This document shows positions 11,901 through 23,808 of a stretch of 64,000 nt of DNA, piece after piece (within the stretch, counting starts at the first letter, position 1; the number at the start of each line of letters is the position of its first letter). Location of the stretch: contig OW804096.1 of the NCBI GenBank assembly GCA_942159475.1, forward strand, positions 41,353,744 to 41,417,743, given 5' to 3'. Made by a program: the position numbers and the translations under genes. The notes under the pieces are model-generated. The model was not told where the DNA came from and did not search any database. It was given only the letters and a program-made list of their open reading frames with translations. The stretch is from Sthenelais limicola (taxonomy: Eukaryota; Annelida; Polychaeta; Phyllodocida; Sigalionidae).

Positions 11901-14900
11901 TGATAATGTCCTTATAATTCCTTTGAAAACACTACGAAATGTCCGCACCAATAAAAAAATATTTTTTCCCTTACTCTGAGTATTTCATGAAATTGTGTCT
12001 TAAGTCTGGTCATTTCATAAAACCTTTGCTCTTCAAGGCCCCGGCGGCGACACCATTTCCGACTAGTACCCCTGTCCTCAGCTTTGATCTGCAAAATTGT
12101 AAGAGACACGATTGAATATATATAGATCTATAAACACAATTTGGTCAAAACAGCTAAAAATATTTATTTCAAGTGATAAGTTGATAATTAAGTTATGTAC
12201 CAACAAAAGCTGTAAATAAAAGCTAGGTACTGAAATACTGTGGGTTGTGGTGTTCCTCCAACTATTTATTTCAATTATCTTTTTTTTCTTTTTTTTTAAA
12301 TAAATATTTCAAGTATTTTAATGGAGCATAATAAAAGAATGGTTGTTTTTACCTGCACCCATTCATTAAACGCATTTAATAACGTGAAGGGATCACCGTG
12401 ATCTGATTCAAGAGGTTTCCTGGCATTCTGTTAATAAAGGAATATTTATATAATATGATTATTATAATTACAAGCTACAAACACGGAGAATATGACGGAT
12501 AGCATACAGAGAAGTACAGATCGATAAACGGGACTTAAATTGTAGCTTACATTTTATAGCATTGTTGGTAAATCTAAGAGATTCATAATGAAAATCTAGA
12601 TTACATAAATTATACAGACATAAGTAGTAGTCGAATGATTCAAACTGATATTATTTAGTAATTTTTTTACACAAAGGAAATGCCTATAGAATGTATTACA
12701 TATTTCTAAGGATAAATACCATAGCCTCATTATCTGAATGTGCTCGGGCTGTAAATGGTGACTGGACACTCAGCGCAGAGGCGGTAGTTAAAACTGGCTC
12801 AATCATCTGTTAAACAACATACAGATACACATATAAGGTGAGAACGACTGAGGGAAATGCATTAAGTTTAACAACCGATAGAAATCATCACGTATATCTG
12901 TATGCCTTGTTTGAATAAGGAATTACTAGAATATTTCGGAGCAGAGGTAAACAACTGTCTTTTAACAAGAGAGACTTACATGAAAGAGAGATCCCATAAT
13001 AAGCATTTTCCCAATGACAACATCGACTGGGAGCTGGCTCAACATCTCACCAATGGGCGTTAGTTCTTCATCATTGGAAAGTGCATTCTAAAATATAAAG
13101 CATGGCACTACTGTAACAACAACCGAAGAGCTGAAGCTAGGAATAAACTTCAGGATGATATTATTAGTCTCGATATTCGTGTCTCATGATCAAAGATGAT
13201 AACAGAAATCTGCAGAAAAGTCAAATCAGGATTATGAACTAAAAGATGACCCAAAATAAAATGTCCCAGTGTCTTAGTAAAACTAAATATACCTGTTCAA
13301 TCAGGAAGCCTATTGAAGTCTCTATTGCAACGGAAGGTGGAGGTTCAATGAAAGGAAACCTGATACAATGGGAAAAGTACATTAGTCAAAGAACGTTTTT
13401 GTCATAATTTCAAGACTTCTTTCAGGTTAAATGAGATTTCTATTTGAAAGAATGTACAATACAGAAAGTGTTAACTGATTTAGTAAATCTTACATTCTAG
13501 CGTCTCGCAGACCCATGGATACCATTTGAAGAACCAGGGAGTCGAGAGGGACCCTTTGTATCTCTGGGGTAGAATATGCTTGTAAGTCATTATATTCTCC
13601 TTCACTATACAAACGATAACACACTCCGGGACCCGTCCTCCCTGAAACAAAACAACAAGGATTCAACACCATACTAGGTCAATCAATACAAAATAGTCAA
13701 AATAAAAAAATAGGGTATATATTTGTCATAATTAGGATAATCAGCAGATAAACAATAATTTGTTTACAATAATTTTTATGCATGAAAACATTCAGACCTG
13801 CACGACCCTTGCGTTGCTCAGAACTTGCTCGGCTGATCGAAAATTCCTTCAATCTTTGCATTTTACACTTAGAATCGTAGTTCATTTCTTTCACCTGAAA
13901 AACACCATAATAAAAGAAAATGGATCAATCACCATTACGGGAATGAAAAATAACAAAGGAACAAAGATTTCCGCACAAGAGCCGTAAGTGTGAGAAGCGA
14001 AATTTCATACAAAAGATATAAACCTACCTTTCCTGAATCGACAACAAAGCGAACACCATCAATAGTTACAGATGTTTCGGCTATATTTGTGGAGACGATG
14101 CATTTTCTTACTCCTTCAGGGGGGAAGTCGAACACCTATATTGATATATTGATCCATATTGTATGTCTGACTTTGGGTACAACTTATCCATCAATATTAT
14201 TCAATAGAGTGTATTTTTCTCCTTTTATTCAGCATTCAACTTTATCGCTAGCTTGTCCTACCTCTACCCTCCTCCTTTTTTGTTTTTAAATGTAAAAGAG
14301 TAAGTGTATAAAATATATTTAAAATTGAGTAAAAACTAAGTATATAAAGCATGCCCCCTGCCCGTACTCTTCCCTCGGGTCTTCCCTTCTTTATAGGCAT
14401 ACATACATATACATATTTCCTATTAGTGGTTCAAATGTTCCATTCGAAGTACGATAACACTAAAATATCTAATCGTTTAGCAAAAGAAAACTTTTATCAT
14501 GATGGAACATAAGTACAATATATATATGAATATACACAGGATATATGCTGGAAAACTAGGTTCCAAACCCGGAAGCATACCACCTGTTTGTGCTAATGGA
14601 AAAAGAACACTTTTATCGTAACTTAAATATAAAATAGAACGACAATACAAAAAATATTCTCCTTGATAAAGGGCTATAATGCGCCCGGAACACCGGAATC
14701 CCCAGTAAACCAAACCAAACTACACGAAACCCTCCCCTGTCCCTCATTCGTTCTGAGGTTAATTCAACTTCTTCAATGTAAAGAATAGACAAACCTTATC
14801 TTGCTCCGTGACAGAGAGTGAACTATGTAGAGGCAATACAATCCAGCGGCGAGTCTGTAGTGCATAGGCTTGGATAGCTTCAACAATAGTCATGATTTCT

Positions 14901-17900
14901 GTCAGACCACTCAGGAACATTAGGACATCTCCTCTCTCACTAGATTTATACTGCATAAGAAAGGATTTTTTTAATTCAAATTCTTTAATCAGGCTTTGGT
15001 TTACATTGATCTCAGCTTGATATAACAATTTTCTTTCTTAACCCCAGCTCTTGGTGGTCTTCCGCTGTTGCGGGAATATACTGAGGATACGCACCTTCCA
15101 CATGCGAAAATCATTTAGGCCTCAGTCTAAGGATAGTATTATATATATTGAAACTTTATTTTCCATTTTTCGTACATATGGTCTACATGGAGAATGGTTC
15201 TCATGTCTCTGTCAGGGACAGTTCTTCCGACAAGACCCTCTACTTAACAATAATAATAGTATAAATGTTTGGCCTTTAACATGTGGTCACATATAATTAT
15301 TGACGCATACATTAATGATAATAGTTTAAAGGGTTAGTTAACGGGTTCATGGTCACTTTTAGGACAATAAACTTCATGGAGCCATAAATACACCACCCAA
15401 GTCTCGATTTTTTTACTTCCATTTATGTCTAACTTATAGTCACTTACAGGCATAAATTGAGAAATCCTAGTTGAAAAAGTCTGTTTAGCACAAGAGGGCA
15501 CTGAGAGTGCTGTGTGACATCATAAGGTGCGCCAGAAATGAACATAATTTCTCTACCTTCCCCCTCCAATCTCCCAGCAATTGAAACAGTTTGTTTTGGT
15601 ATACACACCTGTGTTGTTCAATATCCTTCTGCCCACCCCACCCTCCTCCTTTCTAGCAGCAATTATGAGAGTTGTTTATTATGTTCATTGCATGTACATT
15701 TCAAGATTGGCGCAGCTTTATGACGTAGGCAAACAGTGGCGCCTTGAATGGAGTGTTAAACTGTGTAACTACTTTTTCACTCCTTTAAATGGGTAAAACT
15801 CACTAAATAATAAGTTGAATTAAGTAAAACCGGGGTGGTTACATTTCAATAATGGCAAGGAAATGGATTTGCTCATAATATTTTGGGGTTTACTGACACT
15901 TTAATATTTAAATGCAACAGTATAATAGAAATTGAATGAAGTGTTATCATAAAGCTATAGGATTGACTCAGTGATTACTTTACCTTATGTTCTATCCTCT
16001 GCAGAACGCGAATATAGGGCGTGGGGTCAATTCGTGATGTTTTAGTTCCTTTATCGTCCGCGGTTATCGGTAGATAATTAAGTTCAATGGGATAAAGTCG
16101 ACCGGGGACCTTTAAGTATAGAAAATATATAAGTCCCCAAAATATTATACTTTAAAAAGACAGGCTTCAAAATATCTTTCGATCGGAAGTTAGACATAGA
16201 CAATGTGCGTAGGGTTTTATTATATGTATTTGAAAAGAAACATAACTCAAGTTATCCTCATATCAGCTATGTATAACTTTACACAACAAAAACAGACAGA
16301 AAAGCCTCGGGGTTTGTGTTGATTATGTACAGCCTTTTCGTCATTTACCCAGAGACAAATACAGAATTCAATCCAATAATCAGTAAGTATTTATGCGCAA
16401 CTATAAGAAGGGTGTTCCACCAAAGGGGTTTTAGCTTACGCTCTGATCGGTCTTTTATAAAAGCTGATCGGAACTGGATTCAGGGGGACGAAGTGCCCCA
16501 TGTTGTAATCGTTTCTGTCCATCCTTTTTATTTTCAAATGTAAAAATAAAGCCCATCAGGATGGAAGGCTAAAACCGACCGGTGGAACATCCACATAAGT
16601 CGTCCAATTTACAATGGAGGAGTCTCGCATAATGACCATCTCGATAATGCGACTGCCCCGTTATTAAGCCAGTTTAGCTCAGTCCCAATAACAAGATAAA
16701 ACAAGACAACATACTACTGCCCAATTGCTATAGTATCTTTCGATACTAGGAGGGTAGCCCAGCTGATTTGCCTAACTGCTATTTTCTTTTGCTTCTAATT
16801 TTTAGTATATATAGTTCTTTTTTTGTATTTCTTTTTTTCATTTGATTGCATAGGCAACCATCACTCACTTCCAAACCTGGCCTCCTCCACTCTGGGCCAC
16901 AATCAGCAGGAGGCATTTCACAGTGATGTTACACTTCAGTTACATAACTTATCTGATGATCTCCTCAGATATTTCCTCTCACTGAAATCAGTTTACACAG
17001 ATGTACAGATGACAGTCTACAGATCCAAAGATAAAGATCTTACAGGATGTAGCTTGTCAGATCACACTTGTAGGCCTGGCCTAGTAGGAATGCCTAGTAG
17101 CCAACCCCCTGCCTAGTAACTATTCACAAGCTTTCAGGGTTGTTCACTTATCCTCAAGCACCATCCTAGTAGCCAACCCCCTGCCTAGTACCCAACCCCC
17201 TGTCAATCACAGCCAGTCTGTACACCTCCCTCCCTGTCCTCCCTCCTCCCTCCCTGTCACTCACAGCAAACAGGCCAAGCCAATACACTCCTCTACTTAA
17301 CAGCACCAGCCAACACAGTCAAAACAGACCCATGTGGCCACTGACAGGCCACCCCTCCAATTTAGACTTAGCCAGGGGTGCGACAGAGGCTCCTGTATAA
17401 GTATACCTTTCCTATAGTGATACTAAAAGGAGGCTGCGCCCATTCAATCGAAATACAACTTAAAACAGAAAAACACAGAGGCTACCCTCCTAATAAGAGA
17501 AGATACCCGGTGAAGCGACCATATCGATAAGCGACCCAAAATCGCTGGGTCCCCAAGATGGTCTCCTAAGCGGGACTAATAATAATGCGATGGAGGCACA
17601 CCATAGAGCTTACCTTTACAACAGGGGCCTGGTCAAAATAGTCACTGAAAAGGTTGATGTTGATGGTTGCAGACATAAGGATGAGTTTAAGATCTGTACG
17701 TTGCTGAAGAAGGCATTTCATAACACCCAGGAGGAAGTCGGTATGAATGTGGCGTTCATGGACCTAGAAATTAGTTTTACTTTCAATAAATTTTTCAGAC
17801 TGCAACAAAAAATATATAAGACTGAGCACCAAAACTGAGAAGTAACAATATTTGGATTCCTTGTAGCTTTGTTTTTATTCCGTAATTACCATTAAGAATA

Positions 17901-20900
17901 TATATAGCATGCGCGTGTGATGATCAATCATATTCAAAATTGAAGTAATTAATTGAATTGATCTTAAAGTAATTATGTTTAATTTCTTATTTTTAGATTT
18001 AAGATAACCATACATGTGCGAATCAAGAATTTTCAGAACAGGGGACATAAATCTAGAGTCCCAGAGCAAATAAAACATGTACACCGTAGCATAACATTAC
18101 CTTATACAACATCATCTAAAATCATTAATCAAACAACCAAAATGAATTGTATTTCTTAGCGCCACTGGCATATGATTATTTTAGCAGCAAATAGTGTAGT
18201 CGTCCATGCTGCTATGTCATCAGGTATTGCAACAAATGCTCACCAGGTGGGGTAACTGTAAATGAAACACCCACCAGGTGGCACCACTGCTATTGCCAGG
18301 AGCAAATAGGGTCCGCCTCAAAGATGTGTGGAATAAAGTAGAACCAACTTAGTAGTAACGTTAGTTCGACGAGTCAATTGTCTTTACTCCTCACTCCGAG
18401 AGTTAATCAACTTTTACCGATATCAACTATAATTTAGGACTACTAAGTACATTAGTATGTTAATGTCATTTATTGAAAATGTTGAAATACATCTTAGAAG
18501 GATTTTGGTGGGCAGTCTAGGCCCAAACCCTCAGATCGGATAAAAATTGTATGTCAGTGATTGGACGCCTACTTCACTAATCGGTTTCCTGTCCTAGGAC
18601 TAGGCGTTCTAATGGGATTATAATGACATTGTGTGGCCTTAATGGAATTATAATGGCATTTTGCGGTTTGAGGCGAGAGGTTTTCCCTCCGTTTGAAGGT
18701 ACTCCCTCATCTTTGGGCCTAGACGGGAGAGCTACTTGAGAGGTAATGCATTTATTGCGAGGTTCACTCCTCGTCACCCACAGTGCAATTCATCCAATAA
18801 AAAAGAATTGCATGTACTTACCTCATCAATAACGATAACGCTGTATTTCTCTAATTCTGCGTCATTTGTCATTTGCCGTAAAAGTAAACCTGAAAAAGAA
18901 ATATACCATACTCTTAACATAGGGAAAGGGGATAACATAATCAAGGTTAAATAGATAGATAAGGCAAGGTTATGTCAAATTATATTCGACTCGATTAAAA
19001 CCTGGTATTACCTTCAGTGAGGAACAATATTCTGGTAATCTGGGATTTCGTCTTTTCAAATCTGATCTGAAATATAAAGAATATTATGACGAATGAGTAT
19101 GACGAATATAGGGCATATGGGAATTTCACTCTAATGAATGTCTTACAAAAATTAGGTAGATTTTAAATAAAGGGACTCACTTGGTAAGCGACCTGTGATC
19201 CATATTCATTAAGGGTTTCATGGGCAACCCGCTTCGCGAGTGAAATACAGGCAATTCTTCTGGGCTGTGTACATGCTATCTGCTGATAGCCAGCTTCTAG
19301 TAGGTATTGAGGGACCTACAAAACAGACAAAAAACAACTAAAGTTTATGAACAGGTTATCAATTCGCTCCAGTTTGGTCCATGAGGACTCTCATCATTAG
19401 ACTAATAGTAATCCATCAGCGACGTTGATGAAAACGTAGAAAGTGTACATAACTGATGGAATATCTATATAATAATATGATACAGTGTCATAAACTTGAA
19501 GGTAAATACGAAATATATTCACCCAACCATGTTCTTTTTCAAGACAAAGATTTCTTCTTTTTTCATGAATTAATTACTTGAATTCTCACCTGCAACAGTG
19601 CTGACACCGCTGGTATTTAACTTAACAAGTGTGATATATGTCGAGATCTATCTATATCTGCGCTATATTAAAAATTGTTATTTTTCCAACTGGAACATGT
19701 CGATCACACATGTACGATTTGATTAACATTATCACGTGGTAGGATCATGCTCTCTTTCACTGTGTACAAACATGGATCATGATATAAAATATGATATGAT
19801 ATAGTTAGTAATTAAGAAGATCTTTGCTCAATTACCTGTGTTGATTTTCCACATCCAGTATCACCCGCCACCACAACAACCTGATGTTCTCTGACTGTGT
19901 CTATGATATTCTGCTTGAACTGATATATGGGCAGGTTCTGTTGATCCCGACGTATCTTAACCAATTTAGCATACTGAAAAGAATAATCAATTCAATGTGC
20001 TAAGAAAGGAAGGGAATTATATTTTCAAAACAATTAAGATCATTAAGTGTACAAGTACATAGCAACGTGTTGCTACAACAGAACAGCTCCTAGGAGAGAG
20101 ATGACTAAGAAAGAACCCAGTTGTGAGGTCACAATAGGCGTAACGTCACTCATATGGTAGCATTGAAGCTAGGAGGACTGGAGGGCCTATCACCTTGTCT
20201 AATATATTTAGTGTACAACGATTATTGTTATTGAAAATTCAACGAAAATATGAACTATTTACCTTTTGTTTCTGTTGGAAGTCGAGATAATGCAGATATA
20301 TTTGCTTGAACTGTTCTACCATGCCTTCAGTTAACGGAACACCTCCTACGTGTAGAGAAAAGGCTAGTTTAAAGATAAGCACGGACAATACAGCATAGAT
20401 GCATCGAATCGCATCACAAAATCGTTATAATAGATACAATTCAACCAAACGCACAATAAGGCACAACCAAATGAACTACCTTTATGTGAACGATCCGCGC
20501 GGATACAATTAACAATATCTCGAGAGGGTAATGTGATATTGATGCGATGTTGCCTGTCATACTTCATTGGTATTCCTAAGGCATTGTTTGAATCTCCCGT
20601 AGATGCGGATGATGTTTTCCCTCCTGAATTAAAGAAAAAAGCATGACTGTAAACAACTAAACCATTTAATGCTAGTACAAGCAATATAAAGGTGTAATAA
20701 TATTCCATTACCAATGAACTATAGTGTAATACGACTTTCGCCTTGCGGTGAGATATTCACAAAAAATCACCAATGAACTACGGTATCTACTTGTAAATAT
20801 TCTGTCCCCGAGTTGCTAATTAAGTTAACATTTGATTTAGATGAATTAAATTCTCGCCTTTTGCTGCCTTTTTCCGTTTAAAAGCGAGGTATTTTTTCAG

Positions 20901-21668
20901 GAAATCCCAGAAGTCATCGTATTCCTGCGTCCCCCTGAGAGATGAAAATCGAAATAGGAAGGTGAGAGGAATCTAACGACACATTGGAAGATTTAATTAC
21001 CTTACAAATCTAGACTCTAATGATCGATATATTTTTTTTTATATATTATGGTGAATTCATAATGAAGTATGGAAATATACAATTAGGTAAGTCAGGTAGG
21101 TAGATTGCAACCTTTTAATTGGATCTTCATCCCTGAAATATATTCTGTTCAATGTGTATCTATAATTTTCCCAGTTTATGTCATAATCGGGTAATAATTC
21201 ATTTTCTTCCGAATCAGGATTGTTCATTGATTTCTTCATCACAGGTTCGTGCCTTGCCTCTCCTGATTCATGGTAATTCCCAGAACCAGAGGGCCCAGAT
21301 GTAGAACCCCATCCAGTTTTCTTTTTCCTATCCTCTGACTCGGAGCCAGAAGAACTACTTGAGACTCGTCGAGTGTTAGAATAATGTGGGCTTTTGCTTC
21401 GACTTCTTTGCTTTAAATTTCTCTGTTCTGGACTACGAGTCCTCCTACGGCTGCGACTGCGACTACGGCTATTCGACTTTCTTCTACTTTTGTGGCGCTC
21501 CCTTCTTCGAGCCCGATCACGACTATTTTCCCTGGATGGCGAATCGTCCTGTTCTTCTGTGTGCCTTGATTTGTTCTTTTTATGTTTATGTGACTTGGAG
21601 TGCCTATGTTTCTTAGCTTTCTTGTGTCGGTGTGATGAATTTCCGCGATCATCATCACTTGATGCCAT
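5905..21668 (-). CDS. DHX34: DEAH-box RNA helicase DHX34
   Basis: Twenty-eight exons, high to low: 21668-21112, 20934-20858, 20623-20480, 20345-20263, 19973-19836, 19315-19181, 19066-19012, 18889-18822, 17763-17614, 16109-15984, 14950-14795, 14135-14028, 13894-13798, 13641-13494, 13359-13293, 13087-12980, 12806-12720, 12427-12353, 12088-11975, 11833-11681, 11291-11052, 10572-10416, 10042-9932, 9502-9369, 8971-8804, 8351-8243, 6569-6430, 6062-5905; about 1,287 residues. Motifs: Walker [34 protein letters not shown] (split by an intron), [32 protein letters not shown], a helicase-associated region ([29 protein letters not shown]), and two C-terminal zinc-finger-like CxxC units ([31 protein letters not shown]). 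Known role of the family: promoting UPF1 remodelling in nonsense-mediated mRNA decay. The N-terminus is basic and Arg/Ser-rich, unlike the human protein as I remember it. Intron 2 needs a GC donor to keep frame. Intron 26 carries an LTR element. Confidence 0.95.
6824..7278 (-). repeat. LTR copy (3' LTR in element orientation)
   Basis: A 455-bp long terminal repeat, TG...CA, matching 7712-8166 at a constant offset of 888 bp with no difference found by eye. It adjoins the polypurine tract. Confidence 0.9.
7691..7708 (-). other. Primer-binding site complementary to tRNA-His
   Basis: On the minus strand the 18 bases TGGTGCCGTGACCAGGAT start 3 nt after the 5' LTR. The reverse complement, ATCCTGGTCACGGCACCA, reads as T-arm end, acceptor strand TCACGGC, discriminator A and CCA. 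Animal tRNA-His begins GCCGTGA, which pairs with TCACGGC. The assignment to tRNA-His rests on remembered tRNA sequences. Confidence 0.8.
7712..8166 (-). repeat. LTR copy (5' LTR in element orientation)
   Basis: A 455-bp long terminal repeat matching 6824-7278, adjoining the primer-binding site and followed by the target duplication AATG. Confidence 0.9.
8486..8512 (+). ncRNA. Degenerate hammerhead-like motif in a retroelement tail
   Basis: CTGATGA (8486-8492) is followed 16 nt later by GAAA (8509-8512), and then by an A-rich tail with ATAAATAAAAC. This order resembles the hammerhead-derived tails of Penelope-like and related retroelements, but stem II between the two blocks does not pair well here. 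It lies in DHX34 intron 25. It could also be a chance match. Confidence 0.3.
10351..10399. repeat. Perfect 19-bp hairpin next to a DHX34 splice donor
   Basis: GATAGGTTAGGTCTAGATT (10351-10369) is the exact reverse complement of 10381-10399, with an 11-nt loop. In gene orientation the stem starts about 16 nt after the end of DHX34 exon 22 (10416), just past the GT donor. It may be a remnant of a small foldback element or a structured intron element. Confidence 0.75.
16410..16592. mobile_element. Short inverted-repeat element (MITE-like) in DHX34 intron 9
   Basis: The left end GGGTGTTCCACC (from 16410), followed by GGTTTTAGC, is matched in reverse orientation at the right end, GGATGTTCCACC plus GGTTTTAGCC (down to 16592). 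The 183-bp unit has imperfect terminal inverted repeats of about 26 bp and no coding capacity. A clean target duplication was not found, so the superfamily is not assigned. Confidence 0.6.
16747..17492. other. Intronic segment bounded by a 13-bp inverted repeat, C-rich, with a short open frame
   Basis: TAGGAGGGTAGCC (16747-16759) recurs inverted at 17480-17492. Inside, 16823-17116 (+) is open and could encode a peptide containing [16 protein letters not shown], followed by degenerate repeats of CCTAGTAGCCAACCCCCTGC and a CCTCC-rich tract (17225-17260). Base composition differs from the surrounding intron. I do not recognise the peptide. The segment may be a transposon that picked up foreign sequence, or unrelated neighbouring repeats. 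Confidence 0.35.
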
Positions 21669-21839
21669 GACGAACAGAGTCCTGATCTGAAATACATTTA
21701 GTGAGTATCATTCGAGACGACAATGGGTAATTTTAATAATTAGGCCGACTATTGTAAATCTATATAATAAAAACTCAAAACATTTTTAAAAGGGTCGATC
21801 ACTATCGAATATATAGAGCAGAACTATGCCTATGGACTG
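21669..21839. promoter_or_regulatory. DHX34 upstream flank
   Basis: About 170 bp lies between the DHX34 start codon and the first transposon of the intergenic cluster. The DHX34 promoter and 5' leader should lie here or continue into the repeats. I see no clear TATA box or initiator. Confidence 0.35.
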
Positions 21840-22598
21840 GTGTCGGGACTGAATGGACAAAAACCTGTATGGCCAAAAACTGCGGGGTCGCTATGGCCAA
21901 AAACCTCTATGGCCAAGTGCTAAATTGTTTTGACACCTTCGCTCGCCACCTCCCGTCAAGGGTTGGCGGCCGAGTGGGCTGTGACGAAAGTCCAAAGTAA
22001 TATTATCAAAAAAAACCACATCAATGATCAAGATTCAAGAAGGGCATATTTTGGCCAAATTTTCCCTGGTTAAACCTGTTAAAATTGACGATTTTAGTTG
22101 CCTGAATAAGAAGACGGTGTGTCGTTGGTTTTAGGAAAATAATAAGAAATGCTAGTTAAAATTATCCTTGTTGCTGAGACTGACCAATAGGATTGTGGAA
22201 TAGGAGGAGACATCGATATAGAAATGTTAAGTAGTTTGATTAAAAGATTAGACATCTGATCAGTTTTATCGCAGGAAATATTTGACAGCAAATGGAGTGA
22301 CAAGGTTGGGGGTCCGGGGGCATGCTCCCTCGGGAATATTTGGAGTCAAATGAGTGTTGCTTCAATGCATTTTACTGATTTTCAGATGTAAAATTAGTGA
22401 CTAAAGACTAGTAAAGTATTGACGTCACTATTGACACCTAAGCCTAAGGTCCTTAAAGCCCAATATCATAATCACAGATGTTTTACTGACTGTGGAAGGC
22501 TGTCAGCTATATCAATACTCGAACTAAAGAATGACTGTTTGGAGGCTTTTGGCCATTCCGTCCCGATATTTTTGTCCATTGAGTCCCACCACACAGGT
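21840..22598. mobile_element. Word-array element, subfamily IV (ATGGACAAAAA / ATGGCCAAAAA words)
   Basis: The left end GTGTCGGGACTGAATGGACA is matched by the inverted right end GTGGTGGGACTCAATGGACA. Both continue into repeated words ATGGACAAAAA and TATGGCCAAAAACC. Flanks are ATGGACTG (21832-21839) and ATGGACTA (22599-22606), an 8-bp target duplication with one mismatch. There is no transposase. An 8-bp duplication is typical of hAT-type DNA transposons; that assignment is inference. Confidence 0.65.
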
Positions 22599-23117
22599 AT
22601 GGACTAATTTACTATTCTACAAGACTAGTGACTCGTGTGATGGTGTTTTCTCCTAAACTCTTTAGGCTACACTGCACTCCAGTCGGTAAGTCTACTGACT
22701 CACTGAGTACTGTCCGATTCGGGGTTGCGACAGAGGCGCCCCGAGATCGAGGCGCCCAGATCGAAGCGTCAAGCGCCAGGACCCAAGCGCCCCGGTCTAA
22801 GATCGAGGCGCCCACCGCTTACATCGAGGCGCCCTGCCGGTGTTAGATCGAAGCGCCCCGGCCTAAGATCGAGGCGCCCACGGCAAGCCAAGCATATAAA
22901 CAATGAGTCCACTACTGCCTTTACTGACTTAGGACAACCAATTTAAGGTTAGGGTTAGGGTTATTAAAAGGATTTGTTCAAATATTCGGCGATTTTATAA
23001 CGACACGTAAAAAAACGGCCGTCCCTACCCTTATAGCTAGGCCTAGGGGTATATATGGGTCCCATAAGCAATACATTAATTAGTATTAACGGTTGATACA
23101 TAGATGGAAGCTAGCTA

Positions 23118-23240
23118 GGGTTTGGTGAGTTGATTTTTTATCCATCGAGGTTGCGAGGGGAGACAGAGGGGCGGAGCGTAGCGTAGCCCCAAGGTCTCCC
23201 TCCACAACCGAGATGGATAAAAAATCAACTCACCAAACCC
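23118..23240. mobile_element. Foldback MITE with long inverted arms
   Basis: GGGTTTGGTGAGTTGATTTT (from 23118) and its reverse complement (ending 23240) begin inverted arms that pair over about 45 bp with few mismatches, leaving a short GC-rich middle. The total is 123 bp with no coding capacity. It is nested in the interior of the subfamily II element. Confidence 0.75.
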
Positions 23241-23423
23241 GTGGTTGATTCCATATTTATTTCACCCCGTACATGGTTTTAATGAATGAAATATATTTGA
23301 TTATTCGATTGAACTTTTCATTTTAAGTTCCTAGCTGTAGTATTTCCAGAGAAAATCGGTAAAACGATCGAGTGGGCGATAATATGAGTTCCGCAAAATC
23401 AAAACAATTTGTTGTATCAGTAT

Positions 23424-23808
23424 GAACACCAGACATATAGGCCCCGGGACCTATAGGCCCCGGGTCCTATGGGCCCAGCTCTGGACTTATAGGCCTCAAG
23501 GCCCGCTCGCGTTGGACTTATAGGCCCCGGGATTTATAGGCCCAGAAGAATACTAAACCATACCAAAAATAACCCTAAACCTAACCCTAAATTGGTTGTC
23601 CTAAGTCAATAAAGGTAGTAGTGGATTGTCCCTAGTAAAAACTGACTAATTAAATAGAAATAAAAAAAAATATTAAATAGAAATAAAAAAAAAGTCCAGA
23701 GCTGGGCCTATACGTCCAAACGGCTGGGCCTTCCGGGGCCTATACGTCCAATGCGCGGGGCCCATACGTCTGGGCCTATAAGTCCCGGGGCCTATACGTC
23801 TGCACCCC
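23424..23808. mobile_element. Word-array element, subfamily I (TATAGGCCC words), intact with target duplication
   Basis: Exact 8-bp direct duplicates ATCAGTAT flank it (23416-23423 and 23809-23816). The left end GAACACCAGACATATAGGCC and the right end, read inwards, GGGGTGCAGACGTATAGGCC, form the terminal inverted repeat. Each end carries an array of TATAGGCCC words separated by variable spacers, in opposite orientation left and right. The core holds AACCCTAAACCTAACCCTAA, then TTGGTTGTCCTAAGTCA and TAGTAGTGGATTGTCCC. It encodes no protein. The 8-bp duplication points to a hAT-like transposase acting in trans (inference). Confidence 0.8.

Noticed and set aside
21386..21690. Plus-strand open frames of 76 and 98 codons
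   Set aside because: They are antisense to DHX34 exon 1 and arise from its Arg/Ser codon bias.
22628..22946. Open frames through the GAGGCGCC array (repeated EAPR/SKRP-like peptides)
   Set aside because: They are products of the tandem DNA words, with no start context or homologue; the same applies to the frames at 23673-24110, 25671-25901 and 44695-45045.
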